Shown here one piece after another: positions 43,263 through 52,821 of a stretch of DNA of 64,000 nucleotides (the stretch's first letter is position 1; every line of letters starts with the position of its first letter). Below the pieces are notes generated by a model. The model made no database searches. It saw only the letters and a program-made list of their open reading frames with translations, and was not told the DNA's origin. Origin of the DNA: Vallitalea maricola (GTDB lineage: Bacteria; Bacillota; Clostridia; Lachnospirales; Vallitaleaceae); NCBI RefSeq assembly GCF_036985595.1, contig NZ_BTPU01000020.1, positions 62,001-126,000 of the forward strand. Direction: 5' to 3'. The position numbers were made by a program, and so were the translations under genes.

Positions 43263-44780
43263 TTGAATTATAAGATAGATAAAAATAGCCTAGCTAATCA
43301 GGGGATAGTAATAGTTAATTGTATTAATAAATATGGTGAAATAGAATGGACCAAAAAATATAAGTATATTAAGAACAATGATATTGTATATGAAAAGTTT
43401 GCAAAAGGAAATAAAGTTATATTAAATAAAATATATATGGAAGGGTTATCACTAAAAGAATATATTGAGTATTTAAACGTTCATTATCCAGATAAAGAAA
43501 AAGTAGATATAAGGATTGAGTTAAAATCATCGTTCATAGTTAATGCAGATTTCAGTAATACTACTTTTCAAGGGAAAACAAAATTTAATCGAACAATTTT
43601 CAAAGGCAAAACAAAATTTAATAAAGTGACTTTTTTAGATGAAACAGATTTTTCACAGACAATTTTTTTAGATGAAGTACAATTTAACTCTGAAAGTACT
43701 TTTTATAAAAAAACTAAGTTTGTTAATACGACCTTTTATAAAGTAATCTTTAATAAAACTTATTTTCTAAATGAAGTAACGTTTTTCAACTCAGCATTTA
43801 ATGGTGTAGTACGTCTTTCTAATGTTTTGTTCAAAAATGTAGATTTCAAAAATGCTTCTTTTATGAATGATGTGCATTTTGGTCCAAATGCTAATTTTCA
43901 GGAAGGTGAAGTAGTTTTCAAGGAAGCCTATTTCCATAAAGAAGTAGATTTTCGTTTGAGTACTTTTATAAAAGTAGATTTCAGTAGTTGTAAATTTTCA
44001 GATGAAGTGAGATTTGATGAAGTAGTTTTAGATAATGGAAAATTCTATAGAAGCGTATTCAAAAAGAGTTTATATTTTAAAGGGGATGTTTCTAAGAATT
44101 TAAATCTAGAAGATATTAATATTGAAAAAAAGTTATTCATAAATAATTATAAAACATCTATTAAAACAATGAATTTGCTTGTTAAGGATATAAGTGGTTT
44201 CATTGATTTAGATTGGCAGACAATGAAAGTTAAAAATATGATAATGTCTCAAGGAAACGATACTACATATAAACAGAAAGCAGATCAATTTATATTATTA
44301 AAAGAGAATTATAATAAACAAGGTCACTATGATGATGAAGATAATGCCTATGTTGAATTTAAAAAATGCATGAGAAAATCAAAAGTAAAGGGGGAAGGGA
44401 TAGAGAATGGAATAAGAAAATGGTTAGCTATTGTATGGGAAATCATATGGTACATACCTAAATTAATTTTATTTGAGTTGATAGGTGGATATGGAACCAA
44501 ACCTAAGAATGTTTTTATTACTATGATATTAACTATTCTAGGATTTGCATTAATATATTTGTATATACCAGCAATAAAGATTGATTTATCTAATGTTAAT
44601 ATGGTCAATTATAGAGTAGCTGCACTATATTATAGTGGCATTACTTTTTTAACTATAGGTTATGGTGATATTAGTCCGCTAAATGAGTTGACAGCAATGG
44701 TTTCTGTTGTAGAAGGATTTATAGGAATATTTTTAATGTCATATTTTACTGTATCATTTACAAGAAAGCTATTAAGATGA
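43263..44780 (+). CDS. Pentapeptide-repeat protein fused to a two-helix potassium channel
   Basis: It starts at TTG with GGGGGGA upstream and encodes 505 residues. Residues about 80-300 are pentapeptide-like repeats in groups of ADFSNTTFQG/TKFNKVTFLD pattern, forming a beta-helix. The C-terminal third has TM1 (about 410-432), a pore helix with the selectivity filter TFLTIGYGD and TM2 (about 475-497), a Kir/KcsA-type channel core. The channel has no RCK domain, so the beta-helix is probably the regulatory or localising part. Confidence 0.9.
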   Translation: MNYKIDKNSLANQGIVIVNCINKYGEIEWTKKYKYIKNNDIVYEKFAKGNKVILNKIYMEGLSLKEYIEYLNVHYPDKEKVDIRIELKSSFIVNADFSNTTFQGKTKFNRTIFKGKTKFNKVTFLDETDFSQTIFLDEVQFNSESTFYKKTKFVNTTFYKVIFNKTYFLNEVTFFNSAFNGVVRLSNVLFKNVDFKNASFMNDVHFGPNANFQEGEVVFKEAYFHKEVDFRLSTFIKVDFSSCKFSDEVRFDEVVLDNGKFYRSVFKKSLYFKGDVSKNLNLEDINIEKKLFINNYKTSIKTMNLLVKDISGFIDLDWQTMKVKNMIMSQGNDTTYKQKADQFILLKENYNKQGHYDDEDNAYVEFKKCMRKSKVKGEGIENGIRKWLAIVWEIIWYIPKLILFELIGGYGTKPKNVFITMILTILGFALIYLYIPAIKIDLSNVNMVNYRVAALYYSGITFLTIGYGDISPLNELTAMVSVVEGFIGIFLMSYFTVSFTRKLLR

Positions 44781-44818
44781 TTCTTAATGGTTATTTTTTT
44801 ATATTTTTATAAAAAACA

Positions 44819-44878
44819 TTGACTTAGTAGTAAAACTATACTATTATATATTTAAAGATAGTATAGTTTTACTACTAA
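44819..44878 (+). promoter_or_regulatory. Promoter and large inverted-repeat operator of the NAD-salvage operon
   Basis: TTGACT (44819-44824) and TATTAT (44842-44847) are 17 bp apart. A perfect 21-bp inverted repeat, 44824-44844 with 44858-44878 and a 13-bp spacer, covers the -10 and the start of transcription. It ends 23 bp before the nrtR start codon. Its position and the NrtR-like first gene argue for an autoregulatory operator; as RNA it would also form a hairpin. Confidence 0.8.
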
Positions 44879-44901
44879 CCTTGAGAAAGGAGTAATTCTT
44901 A

Positions 44902-45624
44902 ATGAATAAAAATAATAATGAGCTAGAGTTTTTAAATACTTATAATAAAAAACAGTATGAAAAACCTTCAGTTACAGTTGACTTATTGATTTTTACAATA
45001 GAAGATGATGAGTTGAAGATTGTTTTAATCAGAAGAAATGAGATGCCTTATAAAGATTTCTTAGCATTGCCAGGAGTGTTTGTAAGAATTGATGAAACAT
45101 TGGAGGAAGCGGCATACAGGACAATCAAGGAAGAGATAGGTAGTTGTGACATCTATCTAGAACAGCTGTTCACATGGGGGGATGTAGATCGTGACCCTAG
45201 GATGAGAATTATATCAATTTCTTATATGGCAATAGTATCTTCTGATAAGCTTAAATTAGTTAAAGGTGAGAGAGTTTCAGAAGTTAAACTCTATTCAGTA
45301 AATAGACTTATCGATAACAAAGAGGAATTAGCCTTTGATCATATGAAGATGATTAAATATGCTATAGAGAGAATTAAAAACAAAATAGCATATACCAAAA
45401 TAGCTTTCGAATTTGTTGAAGAGGAATTTACGTTACCTCAGCTACAGAAGGTATATGAGATACTACTTAACAAAGCGTTATATAAGGCTAATTTTAGAAA
45501 CAAGATAAAGGAGTTAGTTGAAGAGACAGATAAGATGACAGAAAAACAACCACATAGACCAAGTAAATATTATAGATTGAGGGAGACAGAATATGAACAG
45601 AATAAAGGAATTTTTAAAAGATGA
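44902..45624 (+). CDS. nrtR: NrtR-like Nudix-domain transcriptional regulator
   Basis: The 240-residue protein has an N-terminal Nudix domain (VTVDLLIFTIEDDELKIVLI; LPGVFVRIDETLEEAAYRTI; KEEIGS) and a C-terminal winged helix (FTLPQLQKVYEILLNKALYK; ANFRNKIKELVEET; SKYYRL). The Nudix box has Thr in place of the first catalytic Glu of REUXEE, fitting a domain that senses ADP-ribose rather than hydrolysing it. NrtR proteins repress NAD synthesis and salvage genes. The next two genes are such genes, overlapping it. Confidence 0.88.
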   Translation: MNKNNNELEFLNTYNKKQYEKPSVTVDLLIFTIEDDELKIVLIRRNEMPYKDFLALPGVFVRIDETLEEAAYRTIKEEIGSCDIYLEQLFTWGDVDRDPRMRIISISYMAIVSSDKLKLVKGERVSEVKLYSVNRLIDNKEELAFDHMKMIKYAIERIKNKIAYTKIAFEFVEEEFTLPQLQKVYEILLNKALYKANFRNKIKELVEETDKMTEKQPHRPSKYYRLRETEYEQNKGIFKR

Positions 45625-46297
45625 GCTGACAGGATGGAAAAAATGGGAAGTAATATGGATGGTGTTTGCAGTTGCTGTAATTGTTTCACTATCATTATAT
45701 TGGGGAGATAATGCAAGAGGTATCATTGCAGGAGTTACTGGTGTAGTTTGTGTAATACTTACAGGAAAAGGTAAAATGAGTTGTTACATATTTGGGTTAG
45801 TGAATACAATTCTTTATGCATGGATTGCTTTTGAAGTAAAATATTATGGCGAGGTTATGTTGAATGGATTATATTACGTACCTATGCAATTTGTAGGATG
45901 GTTCATGTGGAAGAAACATATAAACGAAGAAACAAAGGAAGTTGAGAAAACAAAACTTACTGTAAAATGGGAGGTTATTTTACTACTTATATCAGCTGCT
46001 TGTATATATGGTTATGGACTTATATTGAAAAGTTTAGGAGGTAATCTTCCTTTCTTTGATAGTATCTCTACTTGCCTTAGTATAGTCGCCATGATTTTAA
46101 GTGTTAGAAGATTAATGGAACAGTGGATAATATGGATTGTTGTAGATTTAGTAACTGTATATATGTGGGTAATGGATTATATTAATGGTGGAACAGATAT
46201 TGCGACTTTACTCATGTGGATTGTCTATCTTCTTAATGCTGTTTTCATGTTCATTAAGTGGTTTAAGGAGAGTAGGAGGATAAGTAATGAAATATAA
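45593..46297 (+). CDS. pnuC: Nicotinamide riboside transporter PnuC
   Basis: The 234 residues contain seven or so hydrophobic helices and PnuC hallmarks: WEVIWMVFAVAVIVSLSLYW, GVVCVILTGKGKMSCYIFGL (the NR-binding W/N region includes NTILYAW), and YYVPMQFVGWFMWKKH. It imports nicotinamide riboside, which the NadR-like kinase downstream traps by phosphorylation. Its start lies within the 3' end of nrtR and its 3' end overlaps nadR, so translation of the three genes is coupled. Confidence 0.95.
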   Translation: MNRIKEFLKDELTGWKKWEVIWMVFAVAVIVSLSLYWGDNARGIIAGVTGVVCVILTGKGKMSCYIFGLVNTILYAWIAFEVKYYGEVMLNGLYYVPMQFVGWFMWKKHINEETKEVEKTKLTVKWEVILLLISAACIYGYGLILKSLGGNLPFFDSISTCLSIVAMILSVRRLMEQWIIWIVVDLVTVYMWVMDYINGGTDIATLLMWIVYLLNAVFMFIKWFKESRRISNEI

Positions 46298-47324
46298 TGT
46301 TGGAATGTACGGAGGTTCCTTTGATCCATTACATATAGGTCATATTCATGATATCATTAGAGCCTCATCAATGTGCAAGGAATTGTATGTAGTAATTAGT
46401 TGGTGTGAAGGAAGAGAATCAACGACTAAAGAGCTTCGTTACAGGTGGATAAATGATTGTTGTAGACATCTATCCAATATAAAGATTATTATGATAGAAG
46501 ATGAGGCTGTTGATAAAGAAGCTTATAATACTGATTACTATTGGGAGAAAGGTGCCCAAGATATAAAAAGAGCAATAGCTAAATGTATTGATGTAGTATT
46601 CTGTGGTACAGATTATCTAGGCACAAATAGATTTGAAAGCTTATATTCTCCTGAAAGTGATGTAGTATATTTTGATAGAAATGAAGTACCAGTAAGTTCA
46701 ACAGATATTAGAAAATGGGTATTTGATAACTGGGATTACATACCCAAAGTTTGTAGACCTTATTATACAAGAAAAGTATTGATTGTTGGAGGTGAGAGTA
46801 CAGGTAAATCAACATTAGTTCGTAATCTGGCTCTAGCCTATAATACAAATTATGTAGAGGAAGTTGGACGAGATATTTGTGAATTTGCTGGAAGTGAAGA
46901 ATTAATGATAATGGAAGATTTTCATGAAATACTATTGCGTCATAAAGTCAAGGAAATGGATGTTATCAAGGAAAGTAATAAAATACTCTTTGTTGATACT
47001 GATTCAATTACTACATTGTTTTATTCAAAATTTCTATTGACTGAAAAAGAGGAAATTGCTAAATGTACGTTACTGGCAGATGCAATTACTAACATTAATG
47101 AATTTGATTTGATACTATTCCTTGAACCCACTGTAGAGTTTGTACAGGACGGAACACGAAGTGAGATTATTGAATCTGACCGTGAGAAATATAGTAATCA
47201 AATAAAGGAGTTATTAGATATTCATAGTTTCAAATATCACTGTATTTCGGGAGATTATGTTGAAAGATTTAATGAAGCTAAGAAATTAATTGAAGAACAT
47301 TTGGGGTTGAGTACTAGATGGTAA
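46287..47324 (+). CDS. nadR: NadR-like NMN adenylyltransferase/ribosylnicotinamide kinase
   Basis: Residues 1-165 form the nucleotidyltransferase domain (GMYGGSFDPLHIGHIHDI, the GxFxxxHxGH motif, and VPVSSTDIRKWVF, ISSTxxR-like). Residues 170-345 form a P-loop kinase (LIVGGESTGKSTLVRNLALA, FVDTDSITTLF). The enzyme phosphorylates nicotinamide riboside and adenylylates NMN to NAD. It lacks the N-terminal HTH of enterobacterial NadR, consistent with regulation by NrtR. The start has AGGAGG inside pnuC. Confidence 0.95.
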   Translation: MKYNVGMYGGSFDPLHIGHIHDIIRASSMCKELYVVISWCEGRESTTKELRYRWINDCCRHLSNIKIIMIEDEAVDKEAYNTDYYWEKGAQDIKRAIAKCIDVVFCGTDYLGTNRFESLYSPESDVVYFDRNEVPVSSTDIRKWVFDNWDYIPKVCRPYYTRKVLIVGGESTGKSTLVRNLALAYNTNYVEEVGRDICEFAGSEELMIMEDFHEILLRHKVKEMDVIKESNKILFVDTDSITTLFYSKFLLTEKEEIAKCTLLADAITNINEFDLILFLEPTVEFVQDGTRSEIIESDREKYSNQIKELLDIHSFKYHCISGDYVERFNEAKKLIEEHLGLSTRW

Positions 47325-47402
47325 GGAAATAGTATACTAAAACTTGATTTTAGAATCAATATGTGATAAAATCATTTCAATTTATTAAAGGAAGTGCATA
47401 TT

Positions 47403-47462
47403 ATGTTATTTATAAAAGCAAACATTGCACAATTACATCATCATCACAAACAGCGCTTGTAG
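47403..47462 (+). CDS. Histidine-rich leader peptide of hisS
   Basis: A 19-codon frame, MLFIKANIAQLHHHHKQRL, has AAAGGA about 10 bp before its ATG. Four consecutive histidine codons (47436-47447) make it a classical his-type leader peptide. Ribosome stalling there when charged His-tRNA is scarce would control folding of the RNA that follows. Confidence 0.9.
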   Translation: MLFIKANIAQLHHHHKQRL

Positions 47463-47542
47463 CCAGAAATGGGTGCAAGTGCTATTTGCATTTGCATCCG
47501 TGATGATAAAAAACGTCGTCCGGATGGACGGCGTTTTTTTTA
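47436..47542 (+). promoter_or_regulatory. Ribosome-mediated transcription attenuator of hisS
   Basis: The His codons (ATCATCAC, 47440-47447) are complementary to GTGATGAT (47500-47507). Between them a 12-bp hairpin forms (47471-47482 with 47488-47499). CATCCG (47495-47500) can alternatively pair with CGGATG (47521-47526), which would break the terminator. The terminator stem is 47512-47521 with 47526-47535, loop GGAT, followed by eight T. These mutually exclusive pairings give a standard attenuation switch. Confidence 0.85.
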
Positions 47543-47579
47543 TGGTTTGAATTAAAAATTTTTTAGGAGGAAAAGAAAA

Positions 47580-48875
47580 TTGAAAAATGTAAAAGGAACT
47601 TATGATTATTTACCACAGGAACAAATAATACGAGAGAAAATTATTGAGACTCTAAAAAAGGCATTTCGAATATATGGTTTCAATCCCATAGAAACACCTA
47701 TACTTTGTATGCAAGAAATATTGGCTTCAAAATATGCAGGTGGTGCAGAGATTCTAAAAGAAATATATACCCTGTCAGATCAAGGAAAAAGAGAGCTTGG
47801 TTTAAGATATGATTTGACAGTACCTTTTTCAAGATTTATTGGCATGAATAAAAATGAAATACTGATGCCATTTAAAAAATACGAAATAGGAAAAGTTTTT
47901 AGAGATGGTCCTGTTAAGTTAGGAAGAAAAAGGGAATTTTATCAAGCAGATGTAGATGTAGTTGGTATTAAGTCTTTTTATTCAGAGATTGAATTCTTTC
48001 AAATGATTGATTATATTGCTAATGAATTAGGAATAAATATAGTTGTAAAATACAATAATCGTGCTTTGCTAGTAAAGTTACTTGAAATATTAGAAGTACC
48101 TAAGTCTGTTTCTAGCTCAATTATCTTAACAATAGATAAACTTGAAAAAATTAGCAGGGATGAGGTTATGCAAGAATTACTAGATAAAGGTATGTCAAAT
48201 AGTAACGCAGAAGAGTTGTTAAGAATAATGGAGATGAATTTTTGTAAAATCTTGGAGTTAATTCAAGAGAGTAAGAATGAAGACGAAATTGAACAGTTTA
48301 TTAGATTTAAAGAAGTACTCGAATCCATAAAACCGAGTATATATACCAACTATGTATTTTCACCATCATTGGCTAGAGGGCTAGAGGTGTATACAGGAAC
48401 AATATGGGAAGTCTTTGTTGATGACGATAATTCAATGATTACATCTAGTATAGGAGCAGGAGGACGATATGATAAAATTATTGGGCAGTTCTTAAGAACA
48501 AGTGAAGAGTCTCCTGCAGTAGGTATGACTTTTGGGGTTGACGTATTAATGGAAGTAATCAAAGAAAAACAACAATTAGACAATACAACTGTTGTTGATT
48601 ATTTGATTATACCTATGAAAGGTACCGAGTTGGAATCACTGAAATTTACAAATGAATTAAGAAAACTAGGGATAAAAGCAGATATGGATATGTCAGGTAA
48701 AAAAATTAAGAAAGTGATGAATTATGCTAATAAGATGAGTATAGGATATGTGACAGTTGTCGGTCAAGACGAAATTGAGAAAGGTTTTATTATAGTTAAA
48801 GAGATGAAGAATGGAACAGAGATAGAATTTAGGATTGATGATTATGAGAGTATAAGTAATTTTATTCAAATTTAA
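47580..48875 (+). CDS. hisS: Histidine--tRNA ligase
   Basis: It starts at TTG with AGGAGG upstream. The 431 residues show class II synthetase motifs: GTYDYLPQEQIIREKI, motif 2 FKKYEIGKVFRDGPVKLGRK, the histidine-binding LARGLEVYTGTIWEV, and GAGGRYDKIIGQF, then a C-terminal anticodon-binding domain (DYLIIPMKGTELESLKFTNE onwards). The C-terminal domain separates it from HisZ. It charges tRNA-His. Control by the upstream His-leader attenuator is likely. GRKREFYQ in place of GRxREFxQ is standard. Confidence 0.93.
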   Translation: MKNVKGTYDYLPQEQIIREKIIETLKKAFRIYGFNPIETPILCMQEILASKYAGGAEILKEIYTLSDQGKRELGLRYDLTVPFSRFIGMNKNEILMPFKKYEIGKVFRDGPVKLGRKREFYQADVDVVGIKSFYSEIEFFQMIDYIANELGINIVVKYNNRALLVKLLEILEVPKSVSSSIILTIDKLEKISRDEVMQELLDKGMSNSNAEELLRIMEMNFCKILELIQESKNEDEIEQFIRFKEVLESIKPSIYTNYVFSPSLARGLEVYTGTIWEVFVDDDNSMITSSIGAGGRYDKIIGQFLRTSEESPAVGMTFGVDVLMEVIKEKQQLDNTTVVDYLIIPMKGTELESLKFTNELRKLGIKADMDMSGKKIKKVMNYANKMSIGYVTVVGQDEIEKGFIIVKEMKNGTEIEFRIDDYESISNFIQI

Positions 48876-49023
48876 GTATGTAAATACTTAGTAGATAATA
48901 ATACATGTGACATATCGATTTGGGAATTTGAAAAATTTCTGTTATTTCATATTAAAGCTTTTCATGATAAAATGAATACTATGAGTTAAGTATTATAAAC
49001 AAAAACTTAAAGAGGTAATTGAA

Positions 49024-52000
49024 ATGATACAAGGAATATATGAACAACTAATAAACAAAGAAATCGAAGACAAGATAGCTCATTTGGAAGAGTTAAATCA
49101 GGGTTCACAGAAAAAGCCTTTAGATGAAGCAGAGGCTCACTTGATATTATCCAAATACATTGAAGAAGTAGTACGAAAAGCATTAATATTCATTCGTGAA
49201 GACAATCGAACGGATAGAAAAGATAAAAGAAACATGGTATATCAAATAGAGTTATGTAATCGTTTGATTCAACTATTATCTGATAATCTTGATTTGGAGA
49301 CATTTAATAATTACAAAGTATCTGAAACATCAGAACTACTTTTATCTATCTATTCAACATTAAATACTGCATCAGCACTAGATGATAAACTACTACCAGT
49401 TCGTCCTGCTACATCTATTGCAACCAGTTCTCTTTTTACAGGGTCAGTAAAAGAGCCAGATCTTGTATCTGAGTTAAAAAAAGAGATTCAGTCTAGCGAC
49501 CGTATTGATATGTTGATTTCATTTATTAAGTGGAGTGGGTTAAGACTAATATTTGATGAGTTGAAGACATTTACTAAGGATGGGAATAAAAAGGTGCGAA
49601 TTATTACCACCTGTTACATGGGAGCCACAGATGCAGGAGCTATTGAGAAGTTAGCCAAGTTACCTAATGTGGAGATAAAAATATCTTACGAAACCAAGCG
49701 TACCAGATTGCACGCGAAGTCATACTTATTCTACCGAGATTCGGGATTTACAACTGCATATATTGGTTCGTCCAACATGTCAAAAGTCGCAATGACAAGT
49801 GGACTTGAATGGAATCTCAAGGTAAGTGAAAAGGATTCATTTGATGTTGTGCGGAAGTTTCAAGCAACTTTTGAAAGTTATTGGAATAGCTATGATTTTG
49901 AATTATTTACATCAGGGAGTGAAGCTAATAGAAAAAAGCTGAAATCAGCCATTTTAAAAGAACGTAGTGGGGATTATGATAATAATATGACCTCATCTAT
50001 GACCTTTTTTGATATACGTCCTTATGCCTATCAACAAGACATTCTTAATAATTTACAAGCTGAGCGTGAAATTTTTGGTAAGTACAAGAATCTCGTTGTT
50101 GCAGCAACAGGTGTTGGGAAAACAGTTATAGCTGCATTCGATTTCAAACAATATTATAAAAAGAATCCTAATGCTAAATTGTTGTTCGTTGCCCATCGTG
50201 AAGAAATATTAAAACAAGCAATGGATACATTTCGAGGCATATTGAAAGAGCCTGATTTTGGAGAGATGCTAACAGGTAATTATAAACCAAACTCATTAGA
50301 CCATTTGTTTGTTACAATACAGTCATTTAAAAGTCAAAAGTTAATGAATAAGACCACATCAGATTTTTATAACTTTATTATAGTGGATGAATTTCACCAT
50401 AGTGCTTCCAATTCTTATGGAACCTTATTGAACTACTACGAGCCAAATATTTTATTAGGATTAACGGCTACACCAGAACGTATGGATGGTAAGAATATAT
50501 TAGAAATCTTTGATGGTCACATAGCGTCAGAGATGCGACTTCCTGAAGCAATTGACCATAAGTTGTTATCACCATTTCATTATTTTTGCGTATCTGATGA
50601 CATTGATTTATCGGGACTAAAATGGACTAACGGAGGTTATCAGGTCAGTGACCTTACCAACCTTTATAAAATCAATCATGAAAAACGTCTTCGTACTGTT
50701 TTAAATAGTATGGAGAGATACTTAACCGATTTTGATAATCTAAAAGCACTTGGATTCTGTGTCAGTGTAGAACATGCAGAGTTCATGACAAAATCTTTTA
50801 ATGATTATGGGATAGAAGCTATTTCAGTTACAGGTAAAACAGATAAAAACTTGCGTAACCAAGCTAAAAACAAGTTAAAATCAGGTCAGATTAAAATAAT
50901 ATTTACTGTTGATGTTTATAATGAAGGTGTGGATATTCAAGAAGTAAATACTGTTTTGTTTTTACGACCTACACAAAGTTTAACTGTTTTTTTACAACAG
51001 CTTGGTCGTGGACTTAGACATGCTGACAATAAAGAATGTTTGACCGTTTTGGATTATGTAGGAAGAGCTCATGAAAAATATAACTATGAAGAAAGATTCA
51101 GAGCCTTGATTCATAAATCAAAACGTTCTGTTAGAGATTCAATAGGGGACGAGGTTCTAAGGCTTCCAAGAGGATGTCATATAAAAATGGAAAAGCTAGC
51201 TAAGGAATATATTCTTAGCAATATTCGCAACGCTACTATTAACAAAAATGCTATTATAAGCAGGATAAGAACTTATCGGACAGAAACAAATCGCCCATTG
51301 ACCTTAAGAAATTTTTTAAAATATCATGATATGAGTTTGATTGATTTCTATGGTAGGTCTGGCAATAGAAGTCTTTATTCCTTAGAATGTATTGCATTGA
51401 ATAAAACTATGGATTCAAGTTATGATATGACTATGGTTAAGAGATTCAAGAATTTATTTTATATTGATAGTAAAAGATTGTTAAGTATAGGTATCAAATA
51501 TTTTAGTGGTGATATGAAAGAAATTATAGATGCTAAGGTTACAGCTATTTTTTACTATAGTTTTTATAATAAAACACCCGATAAAGAAGGTTTTGATTGT
51601 ATGAGTGATGGTCTAAGCAAGATTCGTGATAATAAGATGTTATGTAAAGAAATATTAGAGATTCTCACATATCAATACGAGCATATTAGTTTTGTAGATA
51701 ACCATCAGCAAATGAATATTGATAGCCCTCTTGACGTGCATTGTACATATACTTCTAATCAAATATTAGCAGGTTTAGGGTATTATAATGAAACCGTAAT
51801 GCCTGCTTTTAGAGAAGGAGTATTGTATATTGAAGAAGGTAATACAGATATATTCCTCATTACACTTAATAAAAGCGATAAAGATTTCTCAGAAGTGACT
51901 ATGTATGAAGATTATCCTATTAATAATAATCTCTTTCACTGGCAAACACAGAATAGAATATCTGAATCAACACCTACAGCACAACGTTATATCAACCATA

Positions 52001-52194
52001 TAAAAAACAATCATGATATTTTATTATTTGTTCGTGAATATAAGAAACGTAATGGTTTTGTGAGGCCCTTTATTTTTATGGGAAAAGCAAAATATGTTTC
52101 TCATAGTGGATCAAAACCAATGAGTTTTATATGGAAATTAGAAAATGATATGCCAGCTAGATTTTTGGAGGAGAATGTGAATCTAGCAAATTAG
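49024..52194 (+). CDS. PLD-like nuclease/SF2 helicase/DUF3427 protein
   Basis: The 1056-residue protein has three parts. Residues about 130-295 are a phospholipase D-type nuclease domain with one HxK motif (RLHAKSYLFYRD) and GSSNMS. Residues about 340-700 are a superfamily 2 helicase: VVAATGVGKTVIAAFDF (motif I), IIVDEFHHS (motif II, DExH), LGLTATPERMD (motif III) and FLQQLGRGLRH (motif VI). The last 300 residues are the DUF3427 domain. The combination suggests DNA repair or defence against foreign DNA. It is monocistronic with AAAGAGGT upstream. Confidence 0.9.
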   Translation: MIQGIYEQLINKEIEDKIAHLEELNQGSQKKPLDEAEAHLILSKYIEEVVRKALIFIREDNRTDRKDKRNMVYQIELCNRLIQLLSDNLDLETFNNYKVSETSELLLSIYSTLNTASALDDKLLPVRPATSIATSSLFTGSVKEPDLVSELKKEIQSSDRIDMLISFIKWSGLRLIFDELKTFTKDGNKKVRIITTCYMGATDAGAIEKLAKLPNVEIKISYETKRTRLHAKSYLFYRDSGFTTAYIGSSNMSKVAMTSGLEWNLKVSEKDSFDVVRKFQATFESYWNSYDFELFTSGSEANRKKLKSAILKERSGDYDNNMTSSMTFFDIRPYAYQQDILNNLQAEREIFGKYKNLVVAATGVGKTVIAAFDFKQYYKKNPNAKLLFVAHREEILKQAMDTFRGILKEPDFGEMLTGNYKPNSLDHLFVTIQSFKSQKLMNKTTSDFYNFIIVDEFHHSASNSYGTLLNYYEPNILLGLTATPERMDGKNILEIFDGHIASEMRLPEAIDHKLLSPFHYFCVSDDIDLSGLKWTNGGYQVSDLTNLYKINHEKRLRTVLNSMERYLTDFDNLKALGFCVSVEHAEFMTKSFNDYGIEAISVTGKTDKNLRNQAKNKLKSGQIKIIFTVDVYNEGVDIQEVNTVLFLRPTQSLTVFLQQLGRGLRHADNKECLTVLDYVGRAHEKYNYEERFRALIHKSKRSVRDSIGDEVLRLPRGCHIKMEKLAKEYILSNIRNATINKNAIISRIRTYRTETNRPLTLRNFLKYHDMSLIDFYGRSGNRSLYSLECIALNKTMDSSYDMTMVKRFKNLFYIDSKRLLSIGIKYFSGDMKEIIDAKVTAIFYYSFYNKTPDKEGFDCMSDGLSKIRDNKMLCKEILEILTYQYEHISFVDNHQQMNIDSPLDVHCTYTSNQILAGLGYYNETVMPAFREGVLYIEEGNTDIFLITLNKSDKDFSEVTMYEDYPINNNLFHWQTQNRISESTPTAQRYINHIKNNHDILLFVREYKKRNGFVRPFIFMGKAKYVSHSGSKPMSFIWKLENDMPARFLEENVNLAN

Positions 52195-52262
52195 AATTAA
52201 ATATGAATTAGAAAGTAAGTATCGTTAGGTAGTACAAATATAATTTAATCAAGGAGAAAATA

Positions 52263-52820
52263 ATGAAGCGATGTTTTGGAAATAAAGAAGGACAACAACT
52301 CTATGCTAAGTATCATGATGAAGAGTGGGGAGTTCCTGTTCATGATGATCAAAAGCTGTTTGAGTTTATTATATTAGAAGGTGCACAAGCCGGATTAAGC
52401 TGGTATACGATTTTAAAAAGAAGAGAGGGTTACCGTGAAGCCTTTAAAGGTTTTGATCCTGAATTAGTGGCGAAGATGACAGATGAGGAACTTGAAGATC
52501 TTCGCAGTAATGAAAAAATAATCCGCAACAAGCTCAAAATCTATGCAGCAAGAACCAATGCCATCGTTTTTCTTGCGATTCAGAAGGAATTTGGAAGTTT
52601 TGATACCTATTTATGGGCATACATGGATAACAAACCATTGGTCAACAATTTCTCATCGATGGCAGATGTTCCTGTAACTACGGATATAAGTGATAAGATA
52701 GCAAAGGATCTTAAAAAGCGTGGTATGAAATTTGTAGGATCAACCATTATATATGCCTATATGCAAGCGATTGGTATGGTGGATGACCACGGGGCTGATT
52801 GTTGGAAAAGACAAATCTAA
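52263..52820 (+). CDS. tag: DNA-3-methyladenine glycosylase I
   Basis: The 185-residue protein shows the Tag signature from its start: CFGNKEGQQLYAKYHDEEWG, VPVHDDQKLFEFIILEGAQAGLSW, with the helix-hairpin-helix region and the C-terminal GADCW. It removes 3-methyladenine from DNA. The N-terminal Cys and the late His/Cys probably form the structural zinc site of Tag enzymes. AAGGAGA precedes the ATG. Confidence 0.95.
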   Translation: MKRCFGNKEGQQLYAKYHDEEWGVPVHDDQKLFEFIILEGAQAGLSWYTILKRREGYREAFKGFDPELVAKMTDEELEDLRSNEKIIRNKLKIYAARTNAIVFLAIQKEFGSFDTYLWAYMDNKPLVNNFSSMADVPVTTDISDKIAKDLKKRGMKFVGSTIIYAYMQAIGMVDDHGADCWKRQI

Positions 52821-52821
52821 G

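Noticed and set aside
47340..47580. T-box leader for hisS
   Set aside because: No T-box sequence (GGTGGNACCGCG type) is present, and the His-codon leader peptide explains the region better.
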